Shown here in pieces: positions 22,212-31,528 of a stretch of DNA of 64,000 bases; within the stretch, counting starts at the first letter, position 1; each line of letters opens with the position of its first letter. A program made the translations under genes and the position numbers. The DNA is from an uncultured Alcanivorax sp. (GTDB lineage: Bacteria; Pseudomonadota; Gammaproteobacteria; Pseudomonadales; Alcanivoracaceae): the NCBI GenBank assembly GCA_913055795.1, contig CAJXLA010000002.1, positions 21,420-85,419 of the forward strand, given 5' to 3'. A model generated the notes under the pieces. The model worked only from the letters and a program-made list of their open reading frames with translations. It was not told where the DNA came from and made no database searches.

Positions 22212-23049
22212 AAAACTCCAGAAGGTACTGGCCCGTACGGGCCTGGGTTCGCGCCGGCAGGCGGAAACCTGGATCCAGGACGGCCGCGTGAGCGTGGACG
22301 GCGAAACGGCCACCCTGGGCGACCGGGTGGAAGGCAACGAAGAAATCCGGCTGGATAACAAGCGCGTGCCCGTGCGACCCGAAGAAGATATCGAGCGCCG
22401 GGTCATCCTGTACCACAAGAATGTGGGCGAGGTGTCCTCGCGCAACGATCCGGAGAATCGTCCCACCGTCTTCGATCATCTGCCGCGCCTGCGCGGCGCG
22501 CGCTGGGTCCAGGTGGGCCGGCTGGACATCAACACCTCCGGACTCATGCTGTTCACCACGGACGGCGAGCTGGCGCACCGGCTCATGCATCCCTCGAATG
22601 AGTTTGTCCGCGAATACGCCGTTCGGGTGCGCGGCGAGATCACCGAGGACAAACGCGAAGCCTTGCTGAAGGGAGTAGAGCTGGAAGACGGTGTATCGAG
22701 CTTTCGCTCCGTCGAGGACGCCGGCGGCAGCGAGGAAGGGGCCAACCACTGGTACAAGGTGACGCTGATCGGCGGCAAGTACCGCGAAGTGCGGCGCCTG
22801 CTGGAATCCCAGGATCTGGACGTCTCCCGTCTGATCCGGACACGGTTCGGCGATGTGGAGCTGCCGTCCAATCTGCGCCGGGGACGCTGGATGGACATGC
22901 CGCCGGAACAGGTTCAGCAACTGGTATCCCGGGTGGAGCTCAAGAGCAAGCACTACACCGGCCTCTACGGCCGGGCCCGCCTCAAGCACCAGAAAGGCAA
23001 TCGGGGCGGCCCGCCGCGCAAGCCCAGACGCGGGCCGTACCGGAAGTAG
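22204..23049 (+). CDS. rluB: 23S rRNA pseudouridine synthase (RluB/RsuA family)
   Basis: [33 protein letters not shown] S4 domain; [27 protein letters not shown]; start overlaps scpB stop. Confidence 0.93.
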   Translation: [281 protein letters not shown]

Positions 23050-23200
23050 CAAGGCGCAAGGGGCAAGGGGCAAGGGGCAAGGGGCAAGGAGCAAGGAATC
23101 AAGCGGGCGCCTTCGGCGCCCTTGTTTTTTGCCTTGTTCGGAAGGTGCGCACGGCGCACCCTACGACTACTCGCGCCTCGCCCCTCGCGCCTCCTTCCTT
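23047..23200. repeat. Facing heptamer arrays plus terminator and GTGCGCA palindrome between convergent genes
   Basis: GGCGCAA (GGGGCAA)x4 GGAGCAA directly after the TAG stop; on - strand GGCGCGA GGGGCGA GGCGCGA. Confidence 0.85.
23105..23130 (+). terminator. Rho-independent terminator after rluB
   Basis: GGGCGCC-TTC-GGCGCCC followed by TTGTTTTTT. Confidence 0.85.
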
Positions 23201-23917
23201 TTACATGATTTTCGGCAGCACCATTCCGGTGCGCGCCTTGTATTGGTCCCATTCCGGATAGCGGGCCATGGATGCTTCCTTCATGCGCATATTGGTCTGG
23301 AACAGCAGCCCCCAGATGGCTGCCAGGATCAGCCAGGGCAGCCAGTGCCAGACCACCAGGGCATAACTGCCGTAGACCATCATTTCGCCCAGATAGTTGG
23401 GATGGCGCATGAAACGGAACATGCCGTCGGTGATCAGCCCGCGCTTGTAGCGCAGCGTGTAAAACTTCTGCGCGTCGGCGACCAGCATGATGGCCAGTCC
23501 CAGGGTATGCACCGCAATGGCCAGGGTGAGCCAGGGCAGGGAAGCGCCGTCCGCGATGCCCGAAATCAGCAAGAAGGGAAAAATCCAGTAGGGACCAAGC
23601 ACGAAGATGAGCGCGTTCAGCGCGCCGCCAAAGGTGATACGTTTCTGCCAGTTCGGGTCCGGAAAGACCGTATCCTTCATCAGCCAGGCTATGCCATAGG
23701 TGCCATGCAACCCCAGATAGACCCAGGCCTGCACCGAGGTGTCGCGGAAATACCACATCAGAAAGGCCACCCAGAGCGCGGTGGCGCCTTTCTGGAAGTT
23801 GATCACCCAGGCGAACTTGAGCACCCGGGGACCGCCCAGAAAGTCCCCGGACATATGATCAACAAAACGCGCCAGCCGCGCGAAAAAGGGATGGGGTTGC
23901 TGGGCGCCGTTATCCAT
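23201..23917 (-). CDS. DUF1295/isoprenylcysteine methyltransferase-like membrane protein
   Basis: GLITDGMFRFMRHPNYLGEMMVYGSYALVV, multiple membrane segments. Confidence 0.7.
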   Translation of the reverse strand: MDNGAQQPHPFFARLARFVDHMSGDFLGGPRVLKFAWVINFQKGATALWVAFLMWYFRDTSVQAWVYLGLHGTYGIAWLMKDTVFPDPNWQKRITFGGALNALIFVLGPYWIFPFLLISGIADGASLPWLTLAIAVHTLGLAIMLVADAQKFYTLRYKRGLITDGMFRFMRHPNYLGEMMVYGSYALVVWHWLPWLILAAIWGLLFQTNMRMKEASMARYPEWDQYKARTGMVLPKIM

Positions 23918-23990
23918 GAGACCTCCCCGGGACTGTTCTGGTAAACGCCAAGCTTAGCAACTGACGACTACCGGCAAAATCGGCAGGGCA

Positions 23991-24156
23991 AAGCCGAAAG
24001 ACGAAAGCCGAAAGTGGAAAGAAACACGGCGGACGCTTTAGTGCCCTTTTGCCGCGTTAACGGAACGTGCGCACGGCGCAACCCGGTTTGACACCCTGGA
24101 CCCGAAAGATCCTGCATTTGTCTTGCGTCTTGCGTCTTGCGTCTTGCGTCTTGCGT
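23991..24156. repeat. Facing heptamer arrays with central inverted repeat
   Basis: + strand GCCGAAA GACGAAA GCCGAAA GTGGAAA; - strand (GACGCAA)x5 abutting the TAG stop of the DCC-family gene. Confidence 0.9.
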
Positions 24157-24570
24157 CTAGAATCTTTCGTTTCCTGTCTTGCCGAGATTATTGATCCGGG
24201 TCCGGCGCAACAGCTTGAGCAGCACATTGCGCCAGGCACGCAACAGCGGATAGAGCACCCGCGCGCGGGCGGGCGCGGCAAAGAGGTGGTAGTTCAGGCG
24301 GTTGAAAACGCCGCTACGCGAACTCAGCAGCGCCAGCACCCGGATGGCGTCGTCGGCGTAGTACAGCTCATCGTCCACCTTGAGGACCATGCCCTCGTCG
24401 ATGTCCCAGCCCCGGGCGGTGATCGCCGGCAGGAAGCGGTGATCGGTGCGCGCGTCCACCAGTTCCAGCGTCCCGAGGGACTGACGCACGCGCACAAGCC
24501 GGGCATAGAAGTCGCACGCGGGACATTGCTGGTCGTAGATCAGATAAAGCTTGTGTCCGGTCTTTGCCAT
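24157..24570 (-). CDS. DCC-family (DUF393) thiol-disulfide oxidoreductase-like protein
   Basis: LYLIYDQQCPACDFYARLVRVRQSLGTLELVDART; CPAC motif. Confidence 0.85.
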   Translation of the reverse strand: MAKTGHKLYLIYDQQCPACDFYARLVRVRQSLGTLELVDARTDHRFLPAITARGWDIDEGMVLKVDDELYYADDAIRVLALLSSRSGVFNRLNYHLFAAPARARVLYPLLRAWRNVLLKLLRRTRINNLGKTGNERF

Positions 24571-24577
24571 AAGGATC

Positions 24578-25294
24578 TTATACCAGCCGCATGATGCGCC
24601 CCACCAGCGTGGGCAGGGCCGTGTCCACCTTCAGGATACGCTCGCCCAGGCCCACACAGGCAAAGCCCTGTTCGCGGAACCAGTCCACCTCGTGATCGAT
24701 CCAGCCGCCCTCCGGGCCGATGGCCAGGGTCACCGCTTCGGTAAGATCGCAGGGCATGGCCGCGTCATCACCCGGATGGGCCAGCAGACAGCGTGAATCC
24801 CGGGCGAAGCAGGGCAGTTCGTCCTCCACAAAGGGGCGGAACCAGCGCTGCAGATGAACCCGGGGCAGCAAGGTATCGCCCGCCTGCTCCAGGCCCAGCA
24901 GCAGTTTCTCGCGGATCTTGTCCGCTTCCAGCTCCGGGCTCTGCCAGAAGCTTTTCTCCACCCGATGGCTATGGACCAGCACCAGGTCCTTGATGCCCAG
25001 GCTGGTGGCGTCGATCAGGGTGCGCCGGAGCATGGCCGGGCGCGGCAGCGCCAGGATGAGGCGCAAGGGCAGCGGCTCGGGCGCGGCGCGCTCGGCCTCG
25101 AAATCCAGCACCGCGCCCTCGGCATCGCGATCGCGCACCCGGGCGGTGCCGCGCGCACCGTTCAGCAGGCCGGCGCGCAGCGCATCACCGGTGTCCAGGC
25201 CCAGCACCCGGCGGATATGCTCGGCCCGGCGCCCGGTCACGCGCCAGGTGCCGTCGTCCCGGCGGTCGGTGTCTTCCAGCAGCAACAGGTTCAT
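24578..25294 (-). CDS. rsmE: 16S rRNA m3U1498 methyltransferase
   Basis: MNLLLLEDTDRRDDGTWRVTGRRAEHIRRVLG; AIGPEGGWIDHEVDWFREQGFACVGLGERILKVDTAL. Confidence 0.92.
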   Translation of the reverse strand: MNLLLLEDTDRRDDGTWRVTGRRAEHIRRVLGLDTGDALRAGLLNGARGTARVRDRDAEGAVLDFEAERAAPEPLPLRLILALPRPAMLRRTLIDATSLGIKDLVLVHSHRVEKSFWQSPELEADKIREKLLLGLEQAGDTLLPRVHLQRWFRPFVEDELPCFARDSRCLLAHPGDDAAMPCDLTEAVTLAIGPEGGWIDHEVDWFREQGFACVGLGERILKVDTALPTLVGRIMRLV

Positions 25295-25397
25295 GCGGGG
25301 ATTATTCCAGTTGCGGCGCGCCTGCGCCATTCAGACTGACCACAGGGTCGTCGGCCTGGCGTTTTTCGAGCTTGCGCTCAGACCCGGGCTTGTTACC

Positions 25398-25557
25398 CTA
25401 GCAGGCTGTTGAAAGCCCCGCAGGGCCTGGCCTGAAACGTCCATCTGCTGCACTTTGTCGCTCGGCAAGGGAACCCCCCTTCCCGGCGCAACAAAGCACA
25501 CCAGCTGCACGCTTCAGGCCACGCTGAGTGCGCAAGGGGTCTTCCAGCAGCCTGCTA
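25398..25557. repeat. Full copy of the CTAGCAGGCTGTTGA element (160 bp)
   Basis: CTAGCAGGCTGTTGAAAG ... CTTCCAGCAGCCTGCTA; inner arms GGCCTGAAACGT / ACGCTTCAGGCC. Confidence 0.9.
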
Positions 25558-25603
25558 CCCGTGCGGCGCCGGGCCGCCGACCTGTGTGAAGATCGTGGAG
25601 AAG

Positions 25604-26452
25604 ACCATGGAGTTCCAGGGTACCGACCAGTACGTCGTCACCGAAGACCTGAAGATGGCGGTCAATGCCGCCATCAACCTGAAGCGCCCCCTGCTCATCA
25701 AGGGTGAGCCGGGCACGGGCAAGACCATGCTGGCCGAGGAAGTGGCCGAGGCCATCAATGCGCCGCTGATTACCTGGCACATCAAGTCCAGCACCAAGGC
25801 GCAGCAGGGGTTGTACGAGTACGACGCCGTGTCGCGCCTGCGCGATTCCCAGCTCGGTAACGAAGGTGTCGAGGATGTAGCCAACTACATCAAGAAGGGC
25901 AAGCTCTGGGAAGCCTTCGAGGCGGACGAGCAGACGGTGCTGCTCATCGACGAGATCGACAAGGCGGACATCGAGTTTCCCAATGACCTGTTGCAGGAAC
26001 TCGACCGCATGGAGTTCTTCGTCTACGAAACCGGCGAAACCATCCGGGCGAAGCAGCGGCCTATCGTCATCATTACCTCGAACAACGAGAAGGAACTGCC
26101 GGACGCCTTCCTGCGGCGCTGTTTCTTCCACTACATCAACTTCCCGGATGCCGAGACCATGATGGATATCCTGGATGTGCACTTCCCGGATCTGAAAAAG
26201 GACATGGTCAAGGAAGCCCTGGAAATCTTCTTCGATCTGCGCAAGGTTCCGGGGCTGAAGAAAAAGCCCTCCACCTCGGAGCTGATCGACTGGCTCAAGC
26301 TGCTGATGGCCGACGATATCCCGGACGATATTCTCACCAACCGGGATCCGAGCAAGGCCATTCCGCCGCTGTACGGCGCCCTGGTGAAGAACGAATCGGA
26401 CGTTCAGCTGCTGGAACGCCTGGCCTTTATGGCGCGCCGCGAAGGGCGCTAG
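25604..26452 (+). CDS. MoxR-family AAA+ ATPase
   Basis: LLIKGEPGTGKTMLAEEVAEA, TVLLIDEIDKADIEFPNDLLQELDRMEFFV; ORF track opens at 25586. Confidence 0.92.
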   Translation, partial: TMEFQGTDQYVVTEDLKMAVNAAINLKRPLLIKGEPGTGKTMLAEEVAEAINAPLITWHIKSSTKAQQGLYEYDAVSRLRDSQLGNEGVEDVANYIKKGKLWEAFEADEQTVLLIDEIDKADIEFPNDLLQELDRMEFFVYETGETIRAKQRPIVIITSNNEKELPDAFLRRCFFHYINFPDAETMMDILDVHFPDLKKDMVKEALEIFFDLRKVPGLKKKPSTSELIDWLKLLMADDIPDDILTNRDPSKAIPPLYGALVKNESDVQLLERLAFMARREGR

Positions 26453-26472
26453 AACAGGGCATTGCCAGCCAT

Positions 26473-26527
26473 GGTGCGCACAGCGCACCCTACGCTGGAT
26501 CAGGAGTAGGGTGCGCCCGTGCGCACC
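26473..26527. repeat. GGTGCGCA/CGCACCCTAC nested palindrome
   Basis: GGTGCGCAC AG CGCACCCTAC gctggatcagga GTAGGGTGCG CCC GTGCGCACC. Confidence 0.9.
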
Positions 26528-26559
26528 AGCGAATGATCTGAAACGGCAAGAGAAACCGC

Positions 26560-27738
26560 ATGCTCGTCAACTTTTTCCAGACGTTGCGCAACTACCGGGT
26601 GCCCGTAAGCATGCGCGAGTTGCTGGATCTCTATGAAGCGCTGCAGGCCCGCGTGGCCTGGGGCAGCATCGACGAGTTCTATCAGCTCGCCCGGGCGGTC
26701 ATGGTCAAGGATGAGGCCCACTATGACCGTTTCGACCGTGCCTTCGCCGCCTATTTCGAGGGTCTGGAAGAACTGGGCAATGAATGGCTTACGCAGTCCA
26801 TTCCCGAGGACTGGCTTCGCAAGGAACTGGAGAAGAACCTCACTCAGGAAGAAATCGACCAGCTGGAGGGCAACGGCAGTCTGGAAGAGCTCATGGAGAA
26901 ATTCCGTGAGCGCCTGGAGAACCAGGACGAGCGCCACGAGGGTGGCAACCGCCATATCGGCACCGGCGGCACCTCGCCCTTCGGTGCCTATGGTGCACAT
27001 CCGGAGGGCATCCGCCTGGGCGGGCCTTCGCGCAATCAGCGCGCCACCAAGGTCTGGGAAAAGCGTGAATTCGCTAACCTGGACGATTCGCGTGAACTGG
27101 GTACCCGCGACATCAAGCTCGCGCTGCGCCGCCTGCGCAAGCTCGCCCGCACCGGCCGCGAGGAAGAACTGGATCTGGACACCACCATCAGCTCCACGGC
27201 CAGGAACGCCGGCCTGCTGGATATCCATATGCGGCCGGAACAGGAAAACCGCGCCAAGGTGCTGCTGTTCTTCGATGTGGGCGGTTCCATGGATACGCAC
27301 ATCAAGACCTGCGAAGAACTGTTCTCCGCCGCCCGGCAGGAGTTCAAGCACATGGAATACTTCTACTTCCACAACTTCGTGTACGAGTATGTGTGGAAGG
27401 ACAATCGCCGGCGCTGGGACGAAAAGATGCCGTTGTGGGATGTGCTCCACAAGTACGGCCATGACTACAAGGTGATCTTCGTGGGCGATGCCGCCATGAG
27501 CCCCTATGAGATCAATTCCGTGGGCGGGTCCATTGAGCACTGGAACAAGGAAGCCGGCGCGGTCTGGTTTCAGCGCATCACCGAAACCTATGACAAGGTA
27601 GCCTGGCTCAACCCGGAGCCGCGCAAGACCTGGGACTATGTCACCTCCACCGCCTGGATTCGCCAGTTGGTCGACGACCACATGTATCCGTTGACCATGG
27701 AAGGGATTGATGAGGCGGTACGCTACCTCGCGAAGTAG
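26560..27738 (+). CDS. VWA domain protein (CoxE-like), partner of MoxR ATPase
   Basis: VLLFFDVGGSMDTHIKTCEELFSAARQEFKHMEYFYFHNFVYEYVW (MIDAS-like DVGGSMD). Confidence 0.9.
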   Translation: MLVNFFQTLRNYRVPVSMRELLDLYEALQARVAWGSIDEFYQLARAVMVKDEAHYDRFDRAFAAYFEGLEELGNEWLTQSIPEDWLRKELEKNLTQEEIDQLEGNGSLEELMEKFRERLENQDERHEGGNRHIGTGGTSPFGAYGAHPEGIRLGGPSRNQRATKVWEKREFANLDDSRELGTRDIKLALRRLRKLARTGREEELDLDTTISSTARNAGLLDIHMRPEQENRAKVLLFFDVGGSMDTHIKTCEELFSAARQEFKHMEYFYFHNFVYEYVWKDNRRRWDEKMPLWDVLHKYGHDYKVIFVGDAAMSPYEINSVGGSIEHWNKEAGAVWFQRITETYDKVAWLNPEPRKTWDYVTSTAWIRQLVDDHMYPLTMEGIDEAVRYLAK

Positions 27739-27969
27739 CAACACGCCAGAAGCGGGCGCGGGAGCGACCCCCGTGCCCGCTGGATAATCCCTGCCTCGAC
27801 TTGTGATTCGGGTTTGTGTGGAAGCAGGTTGAACCGGCCGTCGCTTTTCTCCGATTACGGGCCAAAAGCATCCGCTCCGCTGTCCCGGAAATGCTATTGT
27901 GAAATTTCCATTCTTTCCCGTACCGGTTGCCAAGGCGTCATGGAAGGGTGACAACATTCAGAGGGACCC

Positions 27970-28401
27970 ATGAGTCAAACGAAGATGTTCGAAAGCCTGG
28001 GCGCGCCATTGCGCAATGTGCGCTCGTCCTGTGGCAGTGTCCGCGAATCCGATGGCGCCGTGTTTCTGCGGGTCTGGCAGGACAGCAGCCGGAAAATCGA
28101 CGGCAAACGCTATATGTGGATCTCGGACGACACGCCCGTGGCCGAAGACGCAGCGACCCGGGAGCGGCTGGAGCATGCCCGTCTGATCCAGTCCGGGCGA
28201 CCCTGCTACATGGTCATGTGCCAGGCCGAGGATACCCGTGCCGAGCCGCGTAAAGTGAAGACGTTCAATGCCCGGGAGCTTTTTGAAGGCGGCGAGGTTG
28301 TTTTCACGGAAGGCGCCTACTGGCTCGAGCTGGCGGGACGGGTGGCGGTCAAGCATGTGACCTCGGAAAGGAAGGAATCGGCCGATTCCAGTAACGCTTG
28401 A
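27970..28401 (+). CDS. Hypothetical protein
   Basis: 143-aa ORF MSQTKMFESLGAPLRNVRSSCGSVRESDGAVFLRVWQD; isolated between unrelated genes. Confidence 0.65.
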   Translation: MSQTKMFESLGAPLRNVRSSCGSVRESDGAVFLRVWQDSSRKIDGKRYMWISDDTPVAEDAATRERLEHARLIQSGRPCYMVMCQAEDTRAEPRKVKTFNARELFEGGEVVFTEGAYWLELAGRVAVKHVTSERKESADSSNA

Positions 28402-28507
28402 CGCGCCTGTGTCCGGTCCGGTGTTTGCAATCGGCAAGGGCCGCGCCTTCGTGGAACTCTTTGAACCGGACTGACTCGGTCCCGAACAGCGCAACGGGCT
28501 GGCAATG

Positions 28508-28996
28508 CTATTTCCGGCTGGTTTCGTCCTTCCCGCTGATCAGCTCGGCCTCGATCAGCTTTTTCCGCAGTTTGTCCACCCGCTCGCGATTCACGTTGAA
28601 ATCGTAATAGCCCACCCGTGCACTGGACCGGACATGAACCCGGTTGCTCTCACGTGTCCGCAGGAGCTCCAGGTCATCGGTATAGAAGCGCCAGGGGCTG
28701 ACCACTTCCGCGTGCAGATAGTATTCGCTGCGCTTGACCACGGTGGTGCGTTCCATGCCGTTGACGACTTCACCCAGACGTTGCCAGGTGTCATCGCTGT
28801 GGGCCTGAAGTTCGAAGGGCGCGATCTGCTTGTCCGGGTCCTCGGCCTGACTGCTCACGCAGCGCGGCGGTTCCGGGCAGGGCGTCAGCTCGCCGTCCTC
28901 GGCCAACCCCGTGCTGTGCCGGGTGATGGAGCAGGCGGAAAGCGTCAACACCATCAGGGGCAGGGCAGTGCGGCAAGCGATGGCGCGAGCGGTCAT
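28508..28996 (-). CDS. DUF1499-like lipoprotein
   Basis: Lipobox LTLSAC; CPEPPRCVSSQAEDPDKQIAPFEL; RSSARVGYYDFNVNRERVDKLRKKL. Confidence 0.8.
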   Translation of the reverse strand: MTARAIACRTALPLMVLTLSACSITRHSTGLAEDGELTPCPEPPRCVSSQAEDPDKQIAPFELQAHSDDTWQRLGEVVNGMERTTVVKRSEYYLHAEVVSPWRFYTDDLELLRTRESNRVHVRSSARVGYYDFNVNRERVDKLRKKLIEAELISGKDETSRK

Positions 28997-29087
28997 GAGT
29001 CTCTCCGGCTGAAGTCAGACCTACAGCATACGCACGAACCGTGGTTGTGACGTGAAAAGATTCGGCCTTGCTCGTTGATCGTGCTGA

Positions 29088-29105
29088 TTGCTACATTTGT
29101 AGCAA
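29088..29105. promoter_or_regulatory. Candidate autoregulatory operator of the antitoxin-toxin operon
   Basis: Perfect 8-bp inverted repeat TTGCTACA-TT-TGTAGCAA just upstream of the antitoxin ATG codons. Confidence 0.6.
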
Positions 29106-29127
29106 GATGCAGCAGCCGAGGTGGGTT

Positions 29128-29529
29128 ATGGCAAGTCCCATGAGACTGGACGCGGCGCTGGTGCGCGCGGCCGAGGCGCAAGGGCGGCTGGAGAAGCGCT
29201 CCACGCCCCGGCAGATCGAGTACTGGGCGGAGCTGGGCCGGCAGCTGGCCGGTGAGCTGTCCCTGGAGGATGTACTGGCCGTCCGTCAGGGGCTGGCGCG
29301 CGTCCGGGTTGAGGCCGTGGAAGCGGGCCCGGTGGATTCGGACGAGGTGTTCGCCCGGGTCGACGAACTGCGCGAGGATGGTGGGCTCTATGAGGCGGTA
29401 ACGGAGGCGCCCGTTCACTTCGAGCCCAGCCGGAGCCGGCCGGGCATGCTGGACCGGGTTTATCCCGACGGCCGACGGGAAACCGGTGTGTTCCGTGACG
29501 GTGAATTCCGGGTGGCTCATTCCGCATGA
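29128..29529 (+). CDS. ParD-like antitoxin candidate
   Basis: MASPMRLDAALVRAAEAQGRLEKRSTPRQIEYWAELGR; ATGA overlap with downstream zeta-like kinase; ORF track opens at 29068. Confidence 0.7.
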   Translation: MASPMRLDAALVRAAEAQGRLEKRSTPRQIEYWAELGRQLAGELSLEDVLAVRQGLARVRVEAVEAGPVDSDEVFARVDELREDGGLYEAVTEAPVHFEPSRSRPGMLDRVYPDGRRETGVFRDGEFRVAHSA

Positions 29530-30107
29530 GTGCGCCTCAGCTCTGGCTGCTGGCCGGTGGTAACGGGGCCGGCAAATCCACCTTTTATCGTCTTGCCCTT
29601 CAGCCCCGGGGACTGCCCTTTATCAATGCGGACCGGATTGCCCGCGATCTGGCACCGACGGAGACGGACAACACGAGCTATCAGGCCGCTGTTATAGCCG
29701 AAAAGCTGCGCACGGAGTGGCTGGAAGCGGGACGGACCTTTTGTTTTGAAACCGTGTTCTCTCATCCGGGCAAGGTGGATTTCGTCGCCCGGGCCCGGGC
29801 GCTGGGCTACAAGGTTCTCTTTGTCTATATGCATCTGGAGTCTGCCGAGCTGAATCTGGCCCGGGTGAGTCAGCGCGTGAGTTCCGGAGGCCATGGTGTG
29901 CCGGAAGACAAGGTTCGCAGCCGTTTGCCCCGGACCCGGGAGCATGCCCGCCGTGTTGTCCCCCTGGTGGATGAGCTGCGTCTGCTCGACAACAGCCAGC
30001 GCGCTACCCCTTTTCACGAGCTCGCATTGGTGCGCCAGGGCCGGGTGGTGCGGGCCGTGAATCCCTTGCCCGACTGGGCGCGATCCCTGTTGGCCGTTTC
30101 GCGTTGA
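29526..30107 (+). CDS. Zeta-toxin-like P-loop kinase
   Basis: LLAGGNGAGKSTFYRLALQPRGLPFINADRIARDLAP; FCFETVFSHPGKVDFVARARALGYKVLFVYMHLES. Confidence 0.85.
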   Translation: MSAPQLWLLAGGNGAGKSTFYRLALQPRGLPFINADRIARDLAPTETDNTSYQAAVIAEKLRTEWLEAGRTFCFETVFSHPGKVDFVARARALGYKVLFVYMHLESAELNLARVSQRVSSGGHGVPEDKVRSRLPRTREHARRVVPLVDELRLLDNSQRATPFHELALVRQGRVVRAVNPLPDWARSLLAVSR

Positions 30108-30203
30108 AGGATAGCTCCGGTTCGCTGCGGCGTATGGCGGGGACGGTTACAAGTCCGGGCCCGGCTCGGGTACGCTGTGCCCTGGCCTACAGGGGAGAAC
30201 GGG

Positions 30204-30713
30204 ATGCCGGAAACACGACAGCGGCTGAATGATGTCATGACGGCATGGGGCCGTTTTCTCGTTCTCTTTCTGCTCTGGTGGATCATCTCCGAAGGCGATG
30301 GGAGCGGTCTGTGGTTCGGGGGCATCGCCGCCGCGCTGGTGGCCTGGTTCTCGGTACGTTTTTTCGCGGGCGATGACTATCGCATCCGCTGGCGGGCCCT
30401 GCCCGGTTTCGCGGTCTTTTTCCTCACCCGATCCGTGGCGGCGGGCACCGACGTGGCGCTTCGTTTGCTGCGGCCTGCACTGCCCCTTCAGCCCGGGGAA
30501 ATTACGCTCACCACCCGGCTTCCCGGCGGGGCGCCACACGGGTTGCTGGCCAATACCCTGAGTCTCTTGCCCGGCACGCTGACCGTGTCTCTGCGCGGCG
30601 ATACGCTGGTGCTTCACGGCCTGGATCTGCGCATGGACCTGGAGGCTTCGGTGCGCCAGGTGGAAGTGCGCATCGCGCGGCTGTTCGGCTGTCGGCTGGA
30701 GTCGGCATCATGA
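30204..30713 (+). CDS. mrpE: Mrp/Mnh-type cation antiporter subunit E
   Basis: FLLWWIISEGDGSGLWFGGIAAALVAWFSVRF; LANTLSLLPGTLTVSLRGDTLVLHGLD. Confidence 0.9.
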   Translation: MPETRQRLNDVMTAWGRFLVLFLLWWIISEGDGSGLWFGGIAAALVAWFSVRFFAGDDYRIRWRALPGFAVFFLTRSVAAGTDVALRLLRPALPLQPGEITLTTRLPGGAPHGLLANTLSLLPGTLTVSLRGDTLVLHGLDLRMDLEASVRQVEVRIARLFGCRLESAS

Positions 30714-30991
30714 CGCTGATGTTGTCTGGCACCGCCCTGGTGTTGCTGGCGACCCTGGTGCTGGGCCTGGTCCGCATCTGGCTGGGTCCGGCGCCGGCGG
30801 ATCGCATGCTCGCCTCGCAGCTGTTCGGTACCACCGGAGTGGCGTTGCTGCTGGTACTGGCCGAGGCCCAGACGGCGCCCGCGTTGCGGGACGCGGCCCT
30901 GACCCTGGCGGTGCTGGCCATTCTTGCCTGTGTGGCTTTTGTCACGCGCATGGTGGGTGCGGACGTGGACGAAGACGAGGGGGACTCGTGA
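30710..30991 (+). CDS. mrpF: Cation antiporter subunit F
   Basis: LVRIWLGPAPADRMLASQLFGTTGVALLLVLAE; overlaps neighbours by 4 nt. Confidence 0.88.
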   Translation: MTLMLSGTALVLLATLVLGLVRIWLGPAPADRMLASQLFGTTGVALLLVLAEAQTAPALRDAALTLAVLAILACVAFVTRMVGADVDEDEGDS

Positions 30992-31284
30992 GCGGGCTCG
31001 AGTTGCTGCGGGTGCTGTTGCTCGCCGCGGGTTGTTTCTTCTTTGCGGTGGGCACCCTGGGCCTTTTCCGCCTGCCGGATACTCGTACCCGGCTCCACGC
31101 CCTGACCAAGGTGGACAATCTGGGACTGGGCCTGATGGTGCTCGGGTTACTGCCCGGGGTGGAATCCGTGCCCGCGGGTCTGAAGCTGGTGCTGATCTGG
31201 CTGGTGGCCCTGGCGGCCGCCGCCACCGCCGCTCACCTGGTGGCCCGGGCCGTCCGTGTCAGCGAGGGAGACGACGATGGCTGA
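30988..31284 (+). CDS. mrpG: Cation antiporter subunit G
   Basis: LLLAAGCFFFAVGTLGLFRLPDTRTRLHALTKVDNLGLGLMVLG. Confidence 0.9.
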   Translation: MSGLELLRVLLLAAGCFFFAVGTLGLFRLPDTRTRLHALTKVDNLGLGLMVLGLLPGVESVPAGLKLVLIWLVALAAAATAAHLVARAVRVSEGDDDG

Positions 31285-31528
31285 ACTGTTGCTGGACGTG
31301 CTCCTGGTGCTGGCCCTGTTGAGTACGGCCTCGGCGGCCCTGCTGTCCCGGGACCTCTTCCGCGCCGTGGTGCTCTTTATCGCTTTCGGCCTGTTGCTGT
31401 CGCTGTCCTGGGTGCGGTTGCACGCGCCGGATCTGGCCCTGGCCGAGGCGGCCATCGGCGCCGGGCTGACCGGCGTATTGTTGCTGGACGCCGTCAGTCA
31501 TTTCCGCGGGCGCCGGGAGGTGGAATGA
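31277..31528 (+). CDS. MbhD/DUF4040-type subunit (equivalent of an MrpA C-terminal segment)
   Basis: MAELLLDVLLVLALLSTASAALLSRDLFRAVVLFIAFGLLLSLSWVRLHAPDLALAEAAIGAGLTGVLLLDA. Confidence 0.8.
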   Translation: MAELLLDVLLVLALLSTASAALLSRDLFRAVVLFIAFGLLLSLSWVRLHAPDLALAEAAIGAGLTGVLLLDAVSHFRGRREVE

